Below are positions 35,149 through 42,991 of a DNA stretch of 46,808 nucleotides, piece by piece (positions within the stretch are counted from its first letter, which is position 1; every line of letters starts with the position of its first letter). The notes under the pieces were generated by a model. The model had not been told where the DNA came from and did not search any database. It saw only the letters and a list, made by a program, of their open reading frames with translations. The stretch comes from Fusibacter tunisiensis (GTDB taxonomy: Bacteria > Bacillota > Clostridia > Peptostreptococcales > Acidaminobacteraceae), in NCBI RefSeq assembly GCF_016908355.1, contig NZ_JAFBDT010000018.1:1-46808 (forward strand), given 5' to 3'. The position numbers and the translations under genes were made by a program.

Positions 35149-35730
35149 GTGGATGATAGTGTTTTAGAATTAAAAGAAAGGATTGTGGATGCAGCAATTG
35201 TCGCATTCAACGAAAGTGGTGCAAGGTTCACGCTTCAAGAAGTGAGTCGTCTCCTAAATATTAGTAAGAAAACAATTTATACCTGTTTTGAAAGTAAGGA
35301 AGCCCTAATCGAAGCCATGATTACAACCGGTTTTGAAAGTGTTAAAGAAAGTGAACGCCTTATAATTGAAGAGCCGAATTTAAGTACGCTTGAAAAGATT
35401 AGGAAAGTGGTGGTCATTATTCCTGAGAAATACGCAGATCTTGATTTTAAGAAGTTTGAGAGTATCAAAGCGCGTTATCCCAAACTATACAAGCAGATTT
35501 TAGACCATATTGAAACGGAATGGGAGCCGACCATTGCACTGATTGAGCAGGGAATGCGAGAAGGCGTTATTCGGCAGCTTCCGATACCGGTGCTTAAAAC
35601 CATTATTGAAGCATCTATGGAGCGATTTTTAGAAGGTGAACTGGACAGAACATCTGGAATGGATTACATAAAAGCACTGGACTGGATGATGACAATACTT
35701 CTAGAAGGGATTACAAGTGAGGTAGTGTAA
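35149..35730 (+). CDS. TetR-family regulator with 3' end formed by an insertion sequence
   Basis: This TetR-type protein (193 aa) has an N-terminal helix-turn-helix (FTLQEVSRLLNISKKTIYTCFESKEALI). I chose GTG 35149, seven bases after GAGGAGG, because ATG 35143 is only one base from it. The last codons GAG-GTA-GTG-TAA run into the left inverted repeat of the neighbouring insertion sequence (35721-35734). The stop codon and final two or three residues are therefore supplied by the element. The length is still near normal for TetR, so the protein may fold, with an altered C-terminus. The target gene is unknown and may be the lost neighbour. Confidence 0.75.
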   Translation: MDDSVLELKERIVDAAIVAFNESGARFTLQEVSRLLNISKKTIYTCFESKEALIEAMITTGFESVKESERLIIEEPNLSTLEKIRKVVVIIPEKYADLDFKKFESIKARYPKLYKQILDHIETEWEPTIALIEQGMREGVIRQLPIPVLKTIIEASMERFLEGELDRTSGMDYIKALDWMMTILLEGITSEVV

Positions 35731-35734
35731 AGTA
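35721..35734. repeat. Left terminal inverted repeat of the insertion sequence
   Basis: GGTAGTGTAAAGTA is the reverse complement of 37163-37176. It supplies the stop codon of the preceding TetR gene. Confidence 0.85.
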
Positions 35735-35830
35735 ACCTATGAAAAAACAACATAAAAAAAATAAGATCTTTTATGTTGAAAAAGTGAAAGTTAGAGCAAA
35801 GTCCGTCGCCCTTGACCCTCCATCTGAGCG

Positions 35831-37093
35831 CTACATGGGCATTCCAAACACTGGCGATAACTCAAGAACAGTCTGCTGACCTAGATAAAGGAGAATCTGC
35901 CACTTTCCAGGCATGTTTTGAGCATTATCTATCATCTCATGAGCATTTAGGGGTTTGTAGCCAAAGCTAGAATGCCTTCGAAGGAAGTTATAATAAGCAA
36001 CCCAAAGTGCAACAGAGTAGTTGGCACCGTCAAAGTTGTCATAGCCACATGTGCATCGGTAAGATTCTTTGAAAGTGCGATTAAGTCGCTCCACAACTTG
36101 TTTGTGAGGCCTAAATTCCTTTGAAATGGCATCGTCGTTGGCTAAACCGATGACCTGTGTGATATCAAAAACAAGGGGTTCATCCATTAAGGCAAATTGC
36201 TGAGCAGCAAGCGGATAAGCACTGTAGCCATCAGCAATAAAGGTACTGGCTTTTTCGTACTGATAATGTTCAACAAAGGGTTTGATTAAGACCGCAGCGG
36301 TTTTGCAGTAGTTAGCTACCATGGTGTGAGAAATATTGATACCATAAAGGTCTTCAAGTGCCTGTGCTGTTTTCCTCAAAGAAAGTCCAAGATTGACATG
36401 AAGTGTCAAACACAAGGACATAACGTAGGCATTTTGCTTTCGAAATTTGAGAGATGAAGCATATTTAGGCAATGAATCGAGAGGCATGGTAAAAAAATCT
36501 ACAGTGAACTTACGGTAAAGATAATGGAGTTTATGTTTGTATTTCTCACCACTTTCAATGGTTTGAGGATGAACTTTTTTAAGGTTTTTCAAGTAATAAG
36601 CACATGATTTGTTGACACACTTATGAAGTTTGAAAAATTTTCTGTTTTTAATCGGTGAGAGTGTGTGAGAACAATATGGACACTTTAACTTAAGAGGTTT
36701 TGTGACTTTTTCACCGGTAAGGAAAGTTTGTCCGCAGACTTTACACTGATACTGGCCTTTACCACCGTTGTTATCATACATGTAATGATGTGGTGCGCCA
36801 CAACGAGGACACTGAACATCTTGAGAAATCTGTTGACCGTTTCTTCGCTGTACTGGTTTAAGAGATTTTTTATAACGCCACTGGTAGTACTCAAGTAAGA
36901 AAAGCCAGTCGTGTTTGATAAAGGTTTGAATGATAGGCAATTTATCGGTTTTAAATTTCTGGTACTTTGGCGAGTGTGTATCATCATGAGCCCACTGGCC
37001 AAGAGGAATATATTTTGAAATAAAGAGCGTTAAAAACCTAATAATTTGATTTTGGTGTGGGAACTTAAATTATAACCGAAAATAGGGGGTCAT
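35831..37093 (-). pseudogene. Degenerate DDE transposase
   Basis: The open part (36940-35831, 369 aa) has two zinc-finger-like CxxC pairs (C44/C47, C66/C69 and C87/C90, C108/C113), an HTH region (LSLRKTAQALEDLYGINISH) and the C-terminal half of a DDE catalytic domain, with D237 in IADGYSAYPLA and E284 in VVERLNRTF. The first catalytic Asp and about 60 residues usually found between KAS and FIADGYSAY are missing. Reading further upstream in the same frame gives a coherent N-terminus from ATG 37093 (MTPYFRL), interrupted only by TAA at 37072-37070 and continuing FKFPHQNQIIRF. The protein is therefore broken by both a nonsense codon and an in-frame deletion, and should be inactive. Confidence 0.8.
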
Positions 37094-37162
37094 TGTTTTT
37101 TTATTTAAAAAATAGTGAAATCCTTTGAAAAAACAGTGTTGTTAAATAAATCAGGGGTGTAA

Positions 37163-37176
37163 TACTTTACACTACC
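37163..37176. repeat. Right terminal inverted repeat of the insertion sequence
   Basis: TACTTTACACTACC pairs with the left end. Glycoside hydrolase coding sequence begins directly after it. Confidence 0.85.
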
Positions 37177-38905
37177 ATATGACTTATGGGGGTCTTTATA
37201 GGGAAGCCTATCTTGAGGTTTTGCCTAAGCAGCATATTGACACGGTTTTTGTGCACACCGCACTTGGAAATGACACTTCGGCCACATTGAATTTGGAGAT
37301 TGCCTTAAATGCGTTTTTTAAGCCCATGACAGTTCACGTGGAATTGGCATCTGTTCAAGACGATAAAACGGTGGCTTTAGGGCCTATTGCCATAAACAGT
37401 CAAGAGACAACGCACATCTTTCAAGTGGCATCAGTACAGCTATGGTCACTTGATACGCCCAATCTTTACTACCTAAGGCTTAAAGAAGAGTCAGGTGAGC
37501 TGTTGAAAGAGATCCGTTTTGGATTTAGAAGGATTGAAGTTGTCAGAGATGGGATTTTTTTAAATGGGGAACGCATAAAAATAAGAGGTTTAAATCGCCA
37601 TCAAAGCTACCCTTATGCTGGGTACGCTATGCCCAAATCTGCTCAAGTGCTGGATGAAGATATTTTAAAGTGGGAATTGGGGGTAAATTCAGTAAGAACA
37701 TCCCATTATCCACAATCTCATCATTTTGTGGATCGGTGTGATGAGTTGGGCCTTTTGGTCTTTATGGAAATTCCAGGCTGGCAGCACATCGGGGATTCAG
37801 AGTGGCAATCCATAGCAGTGAATCAAGTGTCTGAAATGGTGGTTCAATATCGAAATCATCCTTCAATTTTTTTGTGGGGTGTTCGTATTAACGAGTCTCA
37901 AGACAATACAGAATTTTACACGGCAACCAATAAAAAAGTCCATGAACTGGATCCAACCCGAGTAACTGGTGGCGTGCGTTATACTCGGAAAAGTGAACTT
38001 TTAGAGGATGTTTATACCTTTAATGACTTTTATCACAGTGGTGACAATGCCGGTATTCAGCCTAAAAAAAAGGTGACATCTAATAGGAATGCCCCTTATC
38101 TAGTAACCGAGTTTAACGGCCATATGTACCCGACTAAATCTTTTGATGATGAGGGTCATAGACTGGAACATGCCTTAAGACATGCCCGTGTACTGGATGC
38201 CTTGTATGAATCAAACGAAGTCTTGGGCGGCCTCTGTATATGCGTCTCAGCAAAAAGAAAAGCCTGTCCTTGAAATTAGTTCAACGATGAATGTCGGTGA
38301 ATACCCTGGAAGTTTTAGAGGAGATGTTTATGCTTTTACAAATGCAGATCAGTTAAATGTTTATAAAAACGATGTTTTAATCCAGTCCTTTAATGGTAAA
38401 AACACACCATTTGGTCACTTGCCACAAGGCCCTATTTTAATAAATGACTTTTGATGACATTGCAGGTTTGTATACGCGGTACATTGGAGATTGGGGGCAA
38501 GAAGCCACCACATATCGATTTGAAGCCCTTCAAAATGGTGGGGTCTTTGCTCAGGTTATTAAAGGGGCGTCCAGCAACGTTTATTTGAAAGTCACAGTGG
38601 ACCGAAACGACCTCATTGACGCGGTGACATATGATGTTGCCACACTTAGAATTCGGGCTGAAGATGAACATGGAAATCTATTGTCTTATTATCAAGAGCC
38701 AATAAAAATGACACTTTCTGGACCTATAACACGTATTGGACCTGACCTTTTGGTTTTGAGGGGTGGTCAAACTGGGACATACATTAAGACAACTGGCCAG
38801 TCAGGTAAGGCCGAGGTCATATTGCGTTCGCCTACAGGTCAGGAAGTGCGGATTCCGTTTTCAGTGACCCATGTGCCTCAAGTTGATCCAACAAGTCCTG
38901 AATAA
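37177..38905 (+). pseudogene. Glycoside hydrolase family 2 (beta-galactosidase-like) pseudogene
   Basis: Three reading frames carry pieces of one GH2 enzyme. Frame 1 (37179-38273) covers the end of the sugar-binding domain (TYGGLYREAYLEV), the Ig-like domain and the TIM barrel, including acid/base Glu in VRINESQDN and nucleophile Glu in LVTEFNGH. Frame 2 (38232-38454) resumes at SVYASQQKEKPVLEIS after losing part of the barrel. Frame 3 (38444-38905) holds the C-terminal domain from MTFDDIAGL. The N-terminal sugar-binding domain is cut off at the insertion-sequence end. At least two deletions or frameshifts lie inside. The gene is not functional. Confidence 0.88.
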
Positions 38906-39803
38906 GCGCGTCGTAGGCTTGTAGCGTCGAGCAGGTTTTTATGGCCCTATCATAGGAGAGACCATTTGGAATGAGGGGGAGAAGGGGTGTCCAAAACCCT
39001 TTCATAACATTAAGAACTTTGGTTTCAGTTCGGGCAGCATCTTTTGTCCCTTGATACATTTCAGTGTGAAATCGTGAGATTTTAGTAAAATCATAGGAGA
39101 GCCCCTTTTTAATTTCGCCGATTAAAAAGGGGTTTTTTATAATGCCCCGACCTAGCATAACGCGATCTACGGTAGGAAACCTTTTCTTTAGTGTTTCAAA
39201 ATCCGACCTGGTGAAAATATCGCCATTTAAGCATACTGGAAACGGAAACTGAGGGAGAACTTCTTCTACCATATCCCAATTTGGTGTGTTGTTATAATAA
39301 TCTTTCTGGACTCTAGGATGAATTATTAATTCCACCATGGGATATTTTTTAAAGAGTTCAGTTAGGTGGTAGAATTCATTGGGATCGTATTTGCCCAGTC
39401 TGGTTTTGACAGAGATTTTGGGGCGTGTATGGGTGAAAATACCATCTAAAAATCGATCAAGGGCTTCTGTGTGAAAAAGAAAAGACGACCCTCTGTTTCG
39501 AGAAGCTACAGCCTTTGAAGGACAGCCTAAATTTAAGTTAATTTCTGGATAACCCATTTTGTGAATGGCATTTGCTGTTTTTATGAATTCACCGGCATCA
39601 TTGGCTAAAATTTGAGGCACTAAGGTTTGATCCAGTTGATTTTCTGGCAATAATTCTTCAATCTCGTTTCGGTTGAGGTCTACATTGGGATCTGTAGATA
39701 CAAAGGGTGTAAAATACTTATCAAATGGCTCGAATAAACGGTGATAGGTATTTCGGTATAAGCGATTGGTGATGCCATCTAGAGGTGCGAGATAATAACG
39801 CAT
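38832..39803 (-). CDS. dus: tRNA-dihydrouridine synthase
   Basis: This FMN-dependent enzyme reduces uridines in the tRNA D-loop to dihydrouridine. It has 323 aa, with a TIM-barrel N-terminus (YYLAPLDGITNRLYR), catalytic Cys94 in NLNLGCPSKAV, and LIIHPRVQKDYY and VMLGRGIIKNPFL of the FMN-phosphate site. These fit the Dus family, nearer the DusC-type pattern. It follows the EamA gene by 8 bases. Its 3' end overlaps the degraded GH2 gene by 74 bases on the opposite strand. AGGAG precedes the ATG. Confidence 0.88.
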   Translation of the reverse strand: MRYYLAPLDGITNRLYRNTYHRLFEPFDKYFTPFVSTDPNVDLNRNEIEELLPENQLDQTLVPQILANDAGEFIKTANAIHKMGYPEINLNLGCPSKAVASRNRGSSFLFHTEALDRFLDGIFTHTRPKISVKTRLGKYDPNEFYHLTELFKKYPMVELIIHPRVQKDYYNNTPNWDMVEEVLPQFPFPVCLNGDIFTRSDFETLKKRFPTVDRVMLGRGIIKNPFLIGEIKKGLSYDFTKISRFHTEMYQGTKDAARTETKVLNVMKGFWTPLLPLIPNGLSYDRAIKTCSTLQAYDALIQDLLDQLEAHGSLKTESALPDL

Positions 39804-39811
39804 AAGAACTC

Positions 39812-40723
39812 CTATAAGTTAATTAAAACCAGTGCAACCAAAGTTAGGGCAATGGCGATTTTATTTTTGTTTTGAATGTGTTCTTTGTAGATGAGTAAAC
39901 TTCCAAGATTAATTAAGACGATACTGCCTGCACTATAAATTGGAAATGCAACAGATGTTGTGATGGTATCCAGAGCCAATATGAGAAAATAGGAACTAAA
40001 GAGGTTTGGGATGCCCACGGCTAGCCCCAATATTAAATCGCGTCTTGTAACAGGACTCTTTTTTAAACGTGTATATATGAGACTGATTAAAAATGCCACA
40101 AAGAATACGGCAAATAAGAACACATCTTTATAGGCGTTTAGGGCGTATTTTTGGAAAATTTTATTTGAAAATTCTGCAATACCACCAAAACTAAATAGCA
40201 TGAGCAGTGTGAGGTTGATTTCAAACATTTGCCTTGTTTTTTTGGACAAATTTACAATTACAATGGAGATTAGTGCTAGAAGAATTCCAATCCATTGTAA
40301 GGCTGTGGGCAATTCACGCCACAAAAGAATTGAAAAAATCATGGGAATAAGAATCCCTAATTTTGCAAAAGTTCCAGATAAGCCTGCCCCATTTTCCCGC
40401 ACACTTTTCTGATAGTATATAAAAGATAGAAAAAAGAATGCGCCAGCAATGCTGCCTATAATTAAGGCCCAAAGGGTACTGTCAGCTTTCGATAGGACAC
40501 CTGCATCTGATGAAAGTGTCTTAAGCAGTCGGCTCCAAAATCCTGGATCAAATGAAAGCGTGTCCAGTAGGCCTTTAAAGATAATCATCAAAAGACTTGT
40601 GGAAAAGGCTACAAAATAGTTGGTAGTTGTAACGGCATAGCGGTTGGTGCCACTGCCTTCAGTATACTTAAAAATCAAGGCGATGGACGCACTGCAAAGT
40701 GTGGCGAGAAATAAATAAATCAT
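39812..40723 (-). CDS. EamA/DMT-superfamily transporter
   Basis: This 303-aa integral membrane protein has about ten hydrophobic segments arranged as two EamA repeats (about 1-150 and 160-303). Such drug/metabolite transporters move amino acids, nucleosides or other small molecules, and no substrate can be named. Start ATG after GGGAGGT. The dus gene follows 8 bases later, suggesting co-transcription. Confidence 0.85.
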   Translation of the reverse strand: MIYLFLATLCSASIALIFKYTEGSGTNRYAVTTTNYFVAFSTSLLMIIFKGLLDTLSFDPGFWSRLLKTLSSDAGVLSKADSTLWALIIGSIAGAFFFLSFIYYQKSVRENGAGLSGTFAKLGILIPMIFSILLWRELPTALQWIGILLALISIVIVNLSKKTRQMFEINLTLLMLFSFGGIAEFSNKIFQKYALNAYKDVFLFAVFFVAFLISLIYTRLKKSPVTRRDLILGLAVGIPNLFSSYFLILALDTITTSVAFPIYSAGSIVLINLGSLLIYKEHIQNKNKIAIALTLVALVLINL

Positions 40724-40795
40724 GAAGACCTCCCGTAGTTTGTCAATTTAATATACCAAAAGTCCCCATAGATTGTCTATATAATTCATATTGAC

Positions 40796-40824
40796 TTGGC
40801 AATTCCCTTGGTATCGGATATAAT
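40796..40824 (+). promoter_or_regulatory. Promoter of the ferredoxin-like gene
   Basis: TTGGCA (40796-40801), a 17-base spacer and TATAAT (40819-40824), 43 bases before the gene. Confidence 0.7.
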
Positions 40825-40866
40825 AATTGCGGCGATAGTTATAGAGGATGGAGGCGAAGTATAAAA

Positions 40867-41073
40867 ATGTATGATTTAGATGTTATTGTTATAGATGAGA
40901 TGTGTGTACAAGGGTGTCATTGCCCTTCGCTTACAGTTTGTCCAGTCAATGCAATTACACGGGAGGGACAAAATCCACCGGAAATTGATTTGGATCTTTG
41001 TATCCGTTGTGGCAAATGTATTAAGTTTTGTGCACAGTGTGCCATTCAGTTTGATGAAGTAGAAAGTGCATAA
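40867..41073 (+). CDS. Small ferredoxin-like 4Fe-4S protein with unusual cysteine spacing
   Basis: This 68-aa protein has nine cysteines. The C-terminal motif C45-x2-C48-x2-C51-x3-C55 is a classical 4Fe-4S site. The N-terminal group C13-x3-C17-x-C19-x5-C25-P does not follow the usual CxxCxxC spacing, although C25-P-V-N-A-I is ferredoxin-like. An extra C58 is present. It probably carries one or two [4Fe-4S] clusters and transfers electrons. It is transcribed alone, with its own promoter and terminator, convergent to a FAD oxidoreductase. The redox partner is unknown, though that oxidoreductase is a candidate. Confidence 0.8.
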   Translation: MYDLDVIVIDEMCVQGCHCPSLTVCPVNAITREGQNPPEIDLDLCIRCGKCIKFCAQCAIQFDEVESA

Positions 41074-41079
41074 GTAAAG

Positions 41080-41122
41080 AAGCGGTTGCAATACCAAGTG
41101 TTGGTGTGCAACCGCTTTTTTT
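41080..41122. terminator. Terminator of the ferredoxin gene
   Basis: AAGCGGTTGCA and TGCAACCGCTT form an 11-bp stem followed by T residues. Confidence 0.9.
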
Positions 41123-41138
41123 ATGAAAAGTGTAAAAG

Positions 41139-42218
41139 CTACTCTAAGGCGGTTAGCCCTGATTTCATAACCCATTTTCGAATCGGAACTGAATACATTC
41201 CTGGTGATTTTAAATGTTTGAAGGCAATATTGCGCCTAATGCTTCCACAAGATTTATGGTATCTGAGTTCCGCACCTTCAAGGCCTTCTTGGAGTGCTAG
41301 AGCTAGCTTCTGAGCGGTGTCCATGGCATAGCTATAGCCCTCTGCCGATGTAGGACTTGTGGCGCCTGAAGCCTCACCAATTAAGGCAAGGTTTAATCCT
41401 TTGAGTTTGAAATTCAGGTGTTTTAGAGATTTAGAACGTTCAATAAATGCCCCTTCTACTTTTAATGGTTGTGTTAAGTCGAGGCCTAAATAGGTACTGA
41501 GCTTTTGGGCGAGTAGGTTGTATTTAGCATGTGCATCTTCTGTAATCGGAATGGCAGCGCCCACTATAAGGGCATCACTTTTTTGTATGGTCCACCCGTA
41601 ATAATCAGTGATGTCTCTGTCAAATATACCGGTGTAATACGGTTGGTTGTCTTTTGATGAATACCATTTTTGGATGCTGATGTATTGCTTAGGTGTTTTT
41701 AAATTAGGGGGTTGTAAAGAACGTCTGACTAGAGAATTGGCACCATCAGCACCGACGATAAATTTTCCGAGAAGTTGTGTTGCATTTTCATCGCCTAAAG
41801 TTATACACCAGTGGTCTTCTTGGCGATTAATGGTTTTAACAAGCTGAGACATATAGAACTGAACAGAATTTGGTATTAATGAAAACAGATATCTGTCAAA
41901 TTTTTCTCGGTCTAAATTATAGTAAAATCTCTGGTAGGTGCGTTCTAACTGATTGTCAAAGTCCAATGTTCTCACTTTAAAAAATTGTGGTGATTCCATA
42001 ATGTTGAGTGGAACGGTGAGATTGAGTTTGCCAAGCATGGCTTGTGCAGCAGGTGACAGTAAACCGCCACAAGCTTTGTTTGGTCCCTTAATGGTCTGTA
42101 AATTTAAAGAGCGTCGATCAATAAGTGCAATTTTGTAAAGGTTGTTTTTATCTTGTGCCAGTAGTCTGGCAAGTGTACTGCCTGCTGGTCCAGCACCAAT
42201 AATGATGATATCGTACAT
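41139..42218 (-). CDS. FAD-dependent oxidoreductase (geranylgeranyl-reductase-like)
   Basis: This 359-aa flavoprotein has an N-terminal Rossmann motif IIIGAGPAGSTLARLL (residues 5-20). A central VGADGANSLVRR element and a C-terminal LIGEASGATSPTSAEGYSYAM motif bind FAD. The pattern KACGGLLSPAAQAML matches the geranylgeranyl reductase/electron-transfer flavoprotein-quinone-like group. Many relatives reduce lipid double bonds with electrons from a ferredoxin. The ferredoxin-like gene converges immediately next to it. A ribosome binding site AAGGAG precedes the ATG. Substrate unknown. Confidence 0.82.
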   Translation of the reverse strand: MYDIIIIGAGPAGSTLARLLAQDKNNLYKIALIDRRSLNLQTIKGPNKACGGLLSPAAQAMLGKLNLTVPLNIMESPQFFKVRTLDFDNQLERTYQRFYYNLDREKFDRYLFSLIPNSVQFYMSQLVKTINRQEDHWCITLGDENATQLLGKFIVGADGANSLVRRSLQPPNLKTPKQYISIQKWYSSKDNQPYYTGIFDRDITDYYGWTIQKSDALIVGAAIPITEDAHAKYNLLAQKLSTYLGLDLTQPLKVEGAFIERSKSLKHLNFKLKGLNLALIGEASGATSPTSAEGYSYAMDTAQKLALALQEGLEGAELRYHKSCGSIRRNIAFKHLKSPGMYSVPIRKWVMKSGLTALE

Positions 42219-42305
42219 AAAGAATCTCCTTAGAATGAACTTGTTTTTTTTAGCCTACCATATTATTTGTTGAATAACAATAAATAAATGCTGTAAAAAG
42301 GCAAA

Positions 42306-42337
42306 TCACCACCCTGTGGGGGGATGTAAGCTGGTGA
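42306..42337 (+). promoter_or_regulatory. Stable hairpin upstream of the Sec-peroxiredoxin promoter
   Basis: TCACCA (42306-42311) pairs with TGGTGA (42332-42337). An inner CCC-TGTG-GGG or similar G/C pairing lies between. There is no T tract right after, and the hairpin lies before the predicted promoter, so it is not clearly a terminator or a leader of the next gene. Its role is unknown. Confidence 0.35.
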
Positions 42338-42373
42338 CTATTTTCAAAAAATAAACAATTTTATAAAATTAGA

Positions 42374-42401
42374 TTGTGCAAAATTTAATTTGTGATATAC
42401 T
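42374..42401 (+). promoter_or_regulatory. Promoter of the selenocysteine peroxiredoxin gene
   Basis: TTGTGC (42374-42379), a 16-base spacer and TATACT (42396-42401), with the extended -10 TGA just before it, 41 bases before the start codon. Confidence 0.6.
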
Positions 42402-42441
42402 AAACCTAACAGATACAAAATATCAAATGTGGAGGTTTACT

Positions 42442-42894
42442 ATGGCCAGTGTTGAAGTGAACAAGGTGGCACCAGATTTTGAGCTTATTGACTTTCAAGG
42501 AAATGGGTTTAAGGTGTCATCCTTAAAGGGCAAGAAAAATGTTCTTTTGGTTCTAAACAGAGGATTTGTTTGACCTTTCTGCCAAAAGCACATGATGCAG
42601 TTGCATCAAGATTATGCAGCATTTCAAGCGCGTGATACGGAAGTTGTTATTATTGGGCCGGAAAATGCAGAAAAATTCAAAAAATACTGGGATGAACATG
42701 AGCTTTCTTTTATTGGATTGCCTGATCCAGAAGGGTCAGTCCTTAAACTCTATGGACAGCAAGTTAAAATTTTTAAGTTGGGACGGATGCCAGCTCAAAT
42801 GATTATTGACAAAGAAGGGATTCTAAAATACGTTCACTATGGACACAGTATGAGCGATATCCCGGACAATCAAGAACTTTTGACACTTTTATAA
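42442..42894 (+). CDS. Selenocysteine-containing peroxiredoxin (AhpC/TSA-like)
   Basis: This reading frame is open from ATG 42442 (GGAGG at 42431-42435) to TAA 42894 if TGA at 42571-42573 is read as selenocysteine, giving 150 aa. The context RGFV-U44-P-F-C47 is the thioredoxin-fold active site of peroxiredoxins, where the peroxidatic Cys is replaced by Sec and C47 can resolve it. Before it lies VNKVAPDFELIDFQGNGF and after it VVIIGPENAEKFKKYW and GRMPAQMIIDKEGILKYVHYG, typical of AhpC/TSA proteins. A SECIS-like hairpin follows the UGA. It should reduce peroxides with high rate constants. The Se cluster at 17-21 kb supports Sec use. A conventional gene finder would split it at the UGA. Confidence 0.9.
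42593..42608 (+). promoter_or_regulatory. Bacterial SECIS-like hairpin
   Basis: TGATGC-AGTT-GCATCA forms a 6-bp stem and 4-base loop. The loop begins 25 bases after the UGA, inside the usual 16-37 range of bacterial SECIS elements. A G lies among the first two loop bases, as the consensus requires. It should bind SelB and direct Sec insertion. Confidence 0.7.
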
Positions 42895-42904
42895 AACATA
42901 AAAA

Positions 42905-42948
42905 AAAAGAGATACATGCCAAAATTTTATACGGTATGTATCTCTTTT
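42905..42948. terminator. Bidirectional terminator
   Basis: AAAAGAGATACATGCC pairs with GGTATGTATCTCTTTT (one G-U). It separates the peroxiredoxin gene from the convergent metal-transporter operon. Confidence 0.9.
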
Positions 42949-42991
42949 ATTTTATGAGCCAAAGTCTTTCAAAATCAGACTTGTTGGTTAA

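Larger units (their letters stand above)
35721..37176. mobile_element. Insertion sequence of 1456 bp with 14-bp perfect inverted repeats
   Basis: Left end GGTAGTGTAAAGTA (35721-35734) and right end TACTTTACACTACC (37163-37176) are perfect inverted repeats enclosing a DDE-type transposase on the minus strand. Flanking bases outside the repeats do not match, so no target-site duplication is seen. The left end truncates a TetR gene, and the right end abuts an N-terminally truncated glycoside hydrolase. This suggests a deletion or recombination between copies. The transposase resembles zinc-finger-extended DDE transposases of the IS6/ISNCY type, but I cannot fix the family. Confidence 0.85.

Noticed and set aside
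37179-38905. Three separate genes in the GH2 region
   Set aside because: All three encode consecutive parts of one GH2 enzyme, so they are pieces of a pseudogene.
42376-42573. A 65-aa ORF ending at TGA followed by a separate 100-aa ORF
   Set aside because: Both are in the same frame and together make one peroxiredoxin with UGA at the catalytic site. Treated as a single selenoprotein gene.
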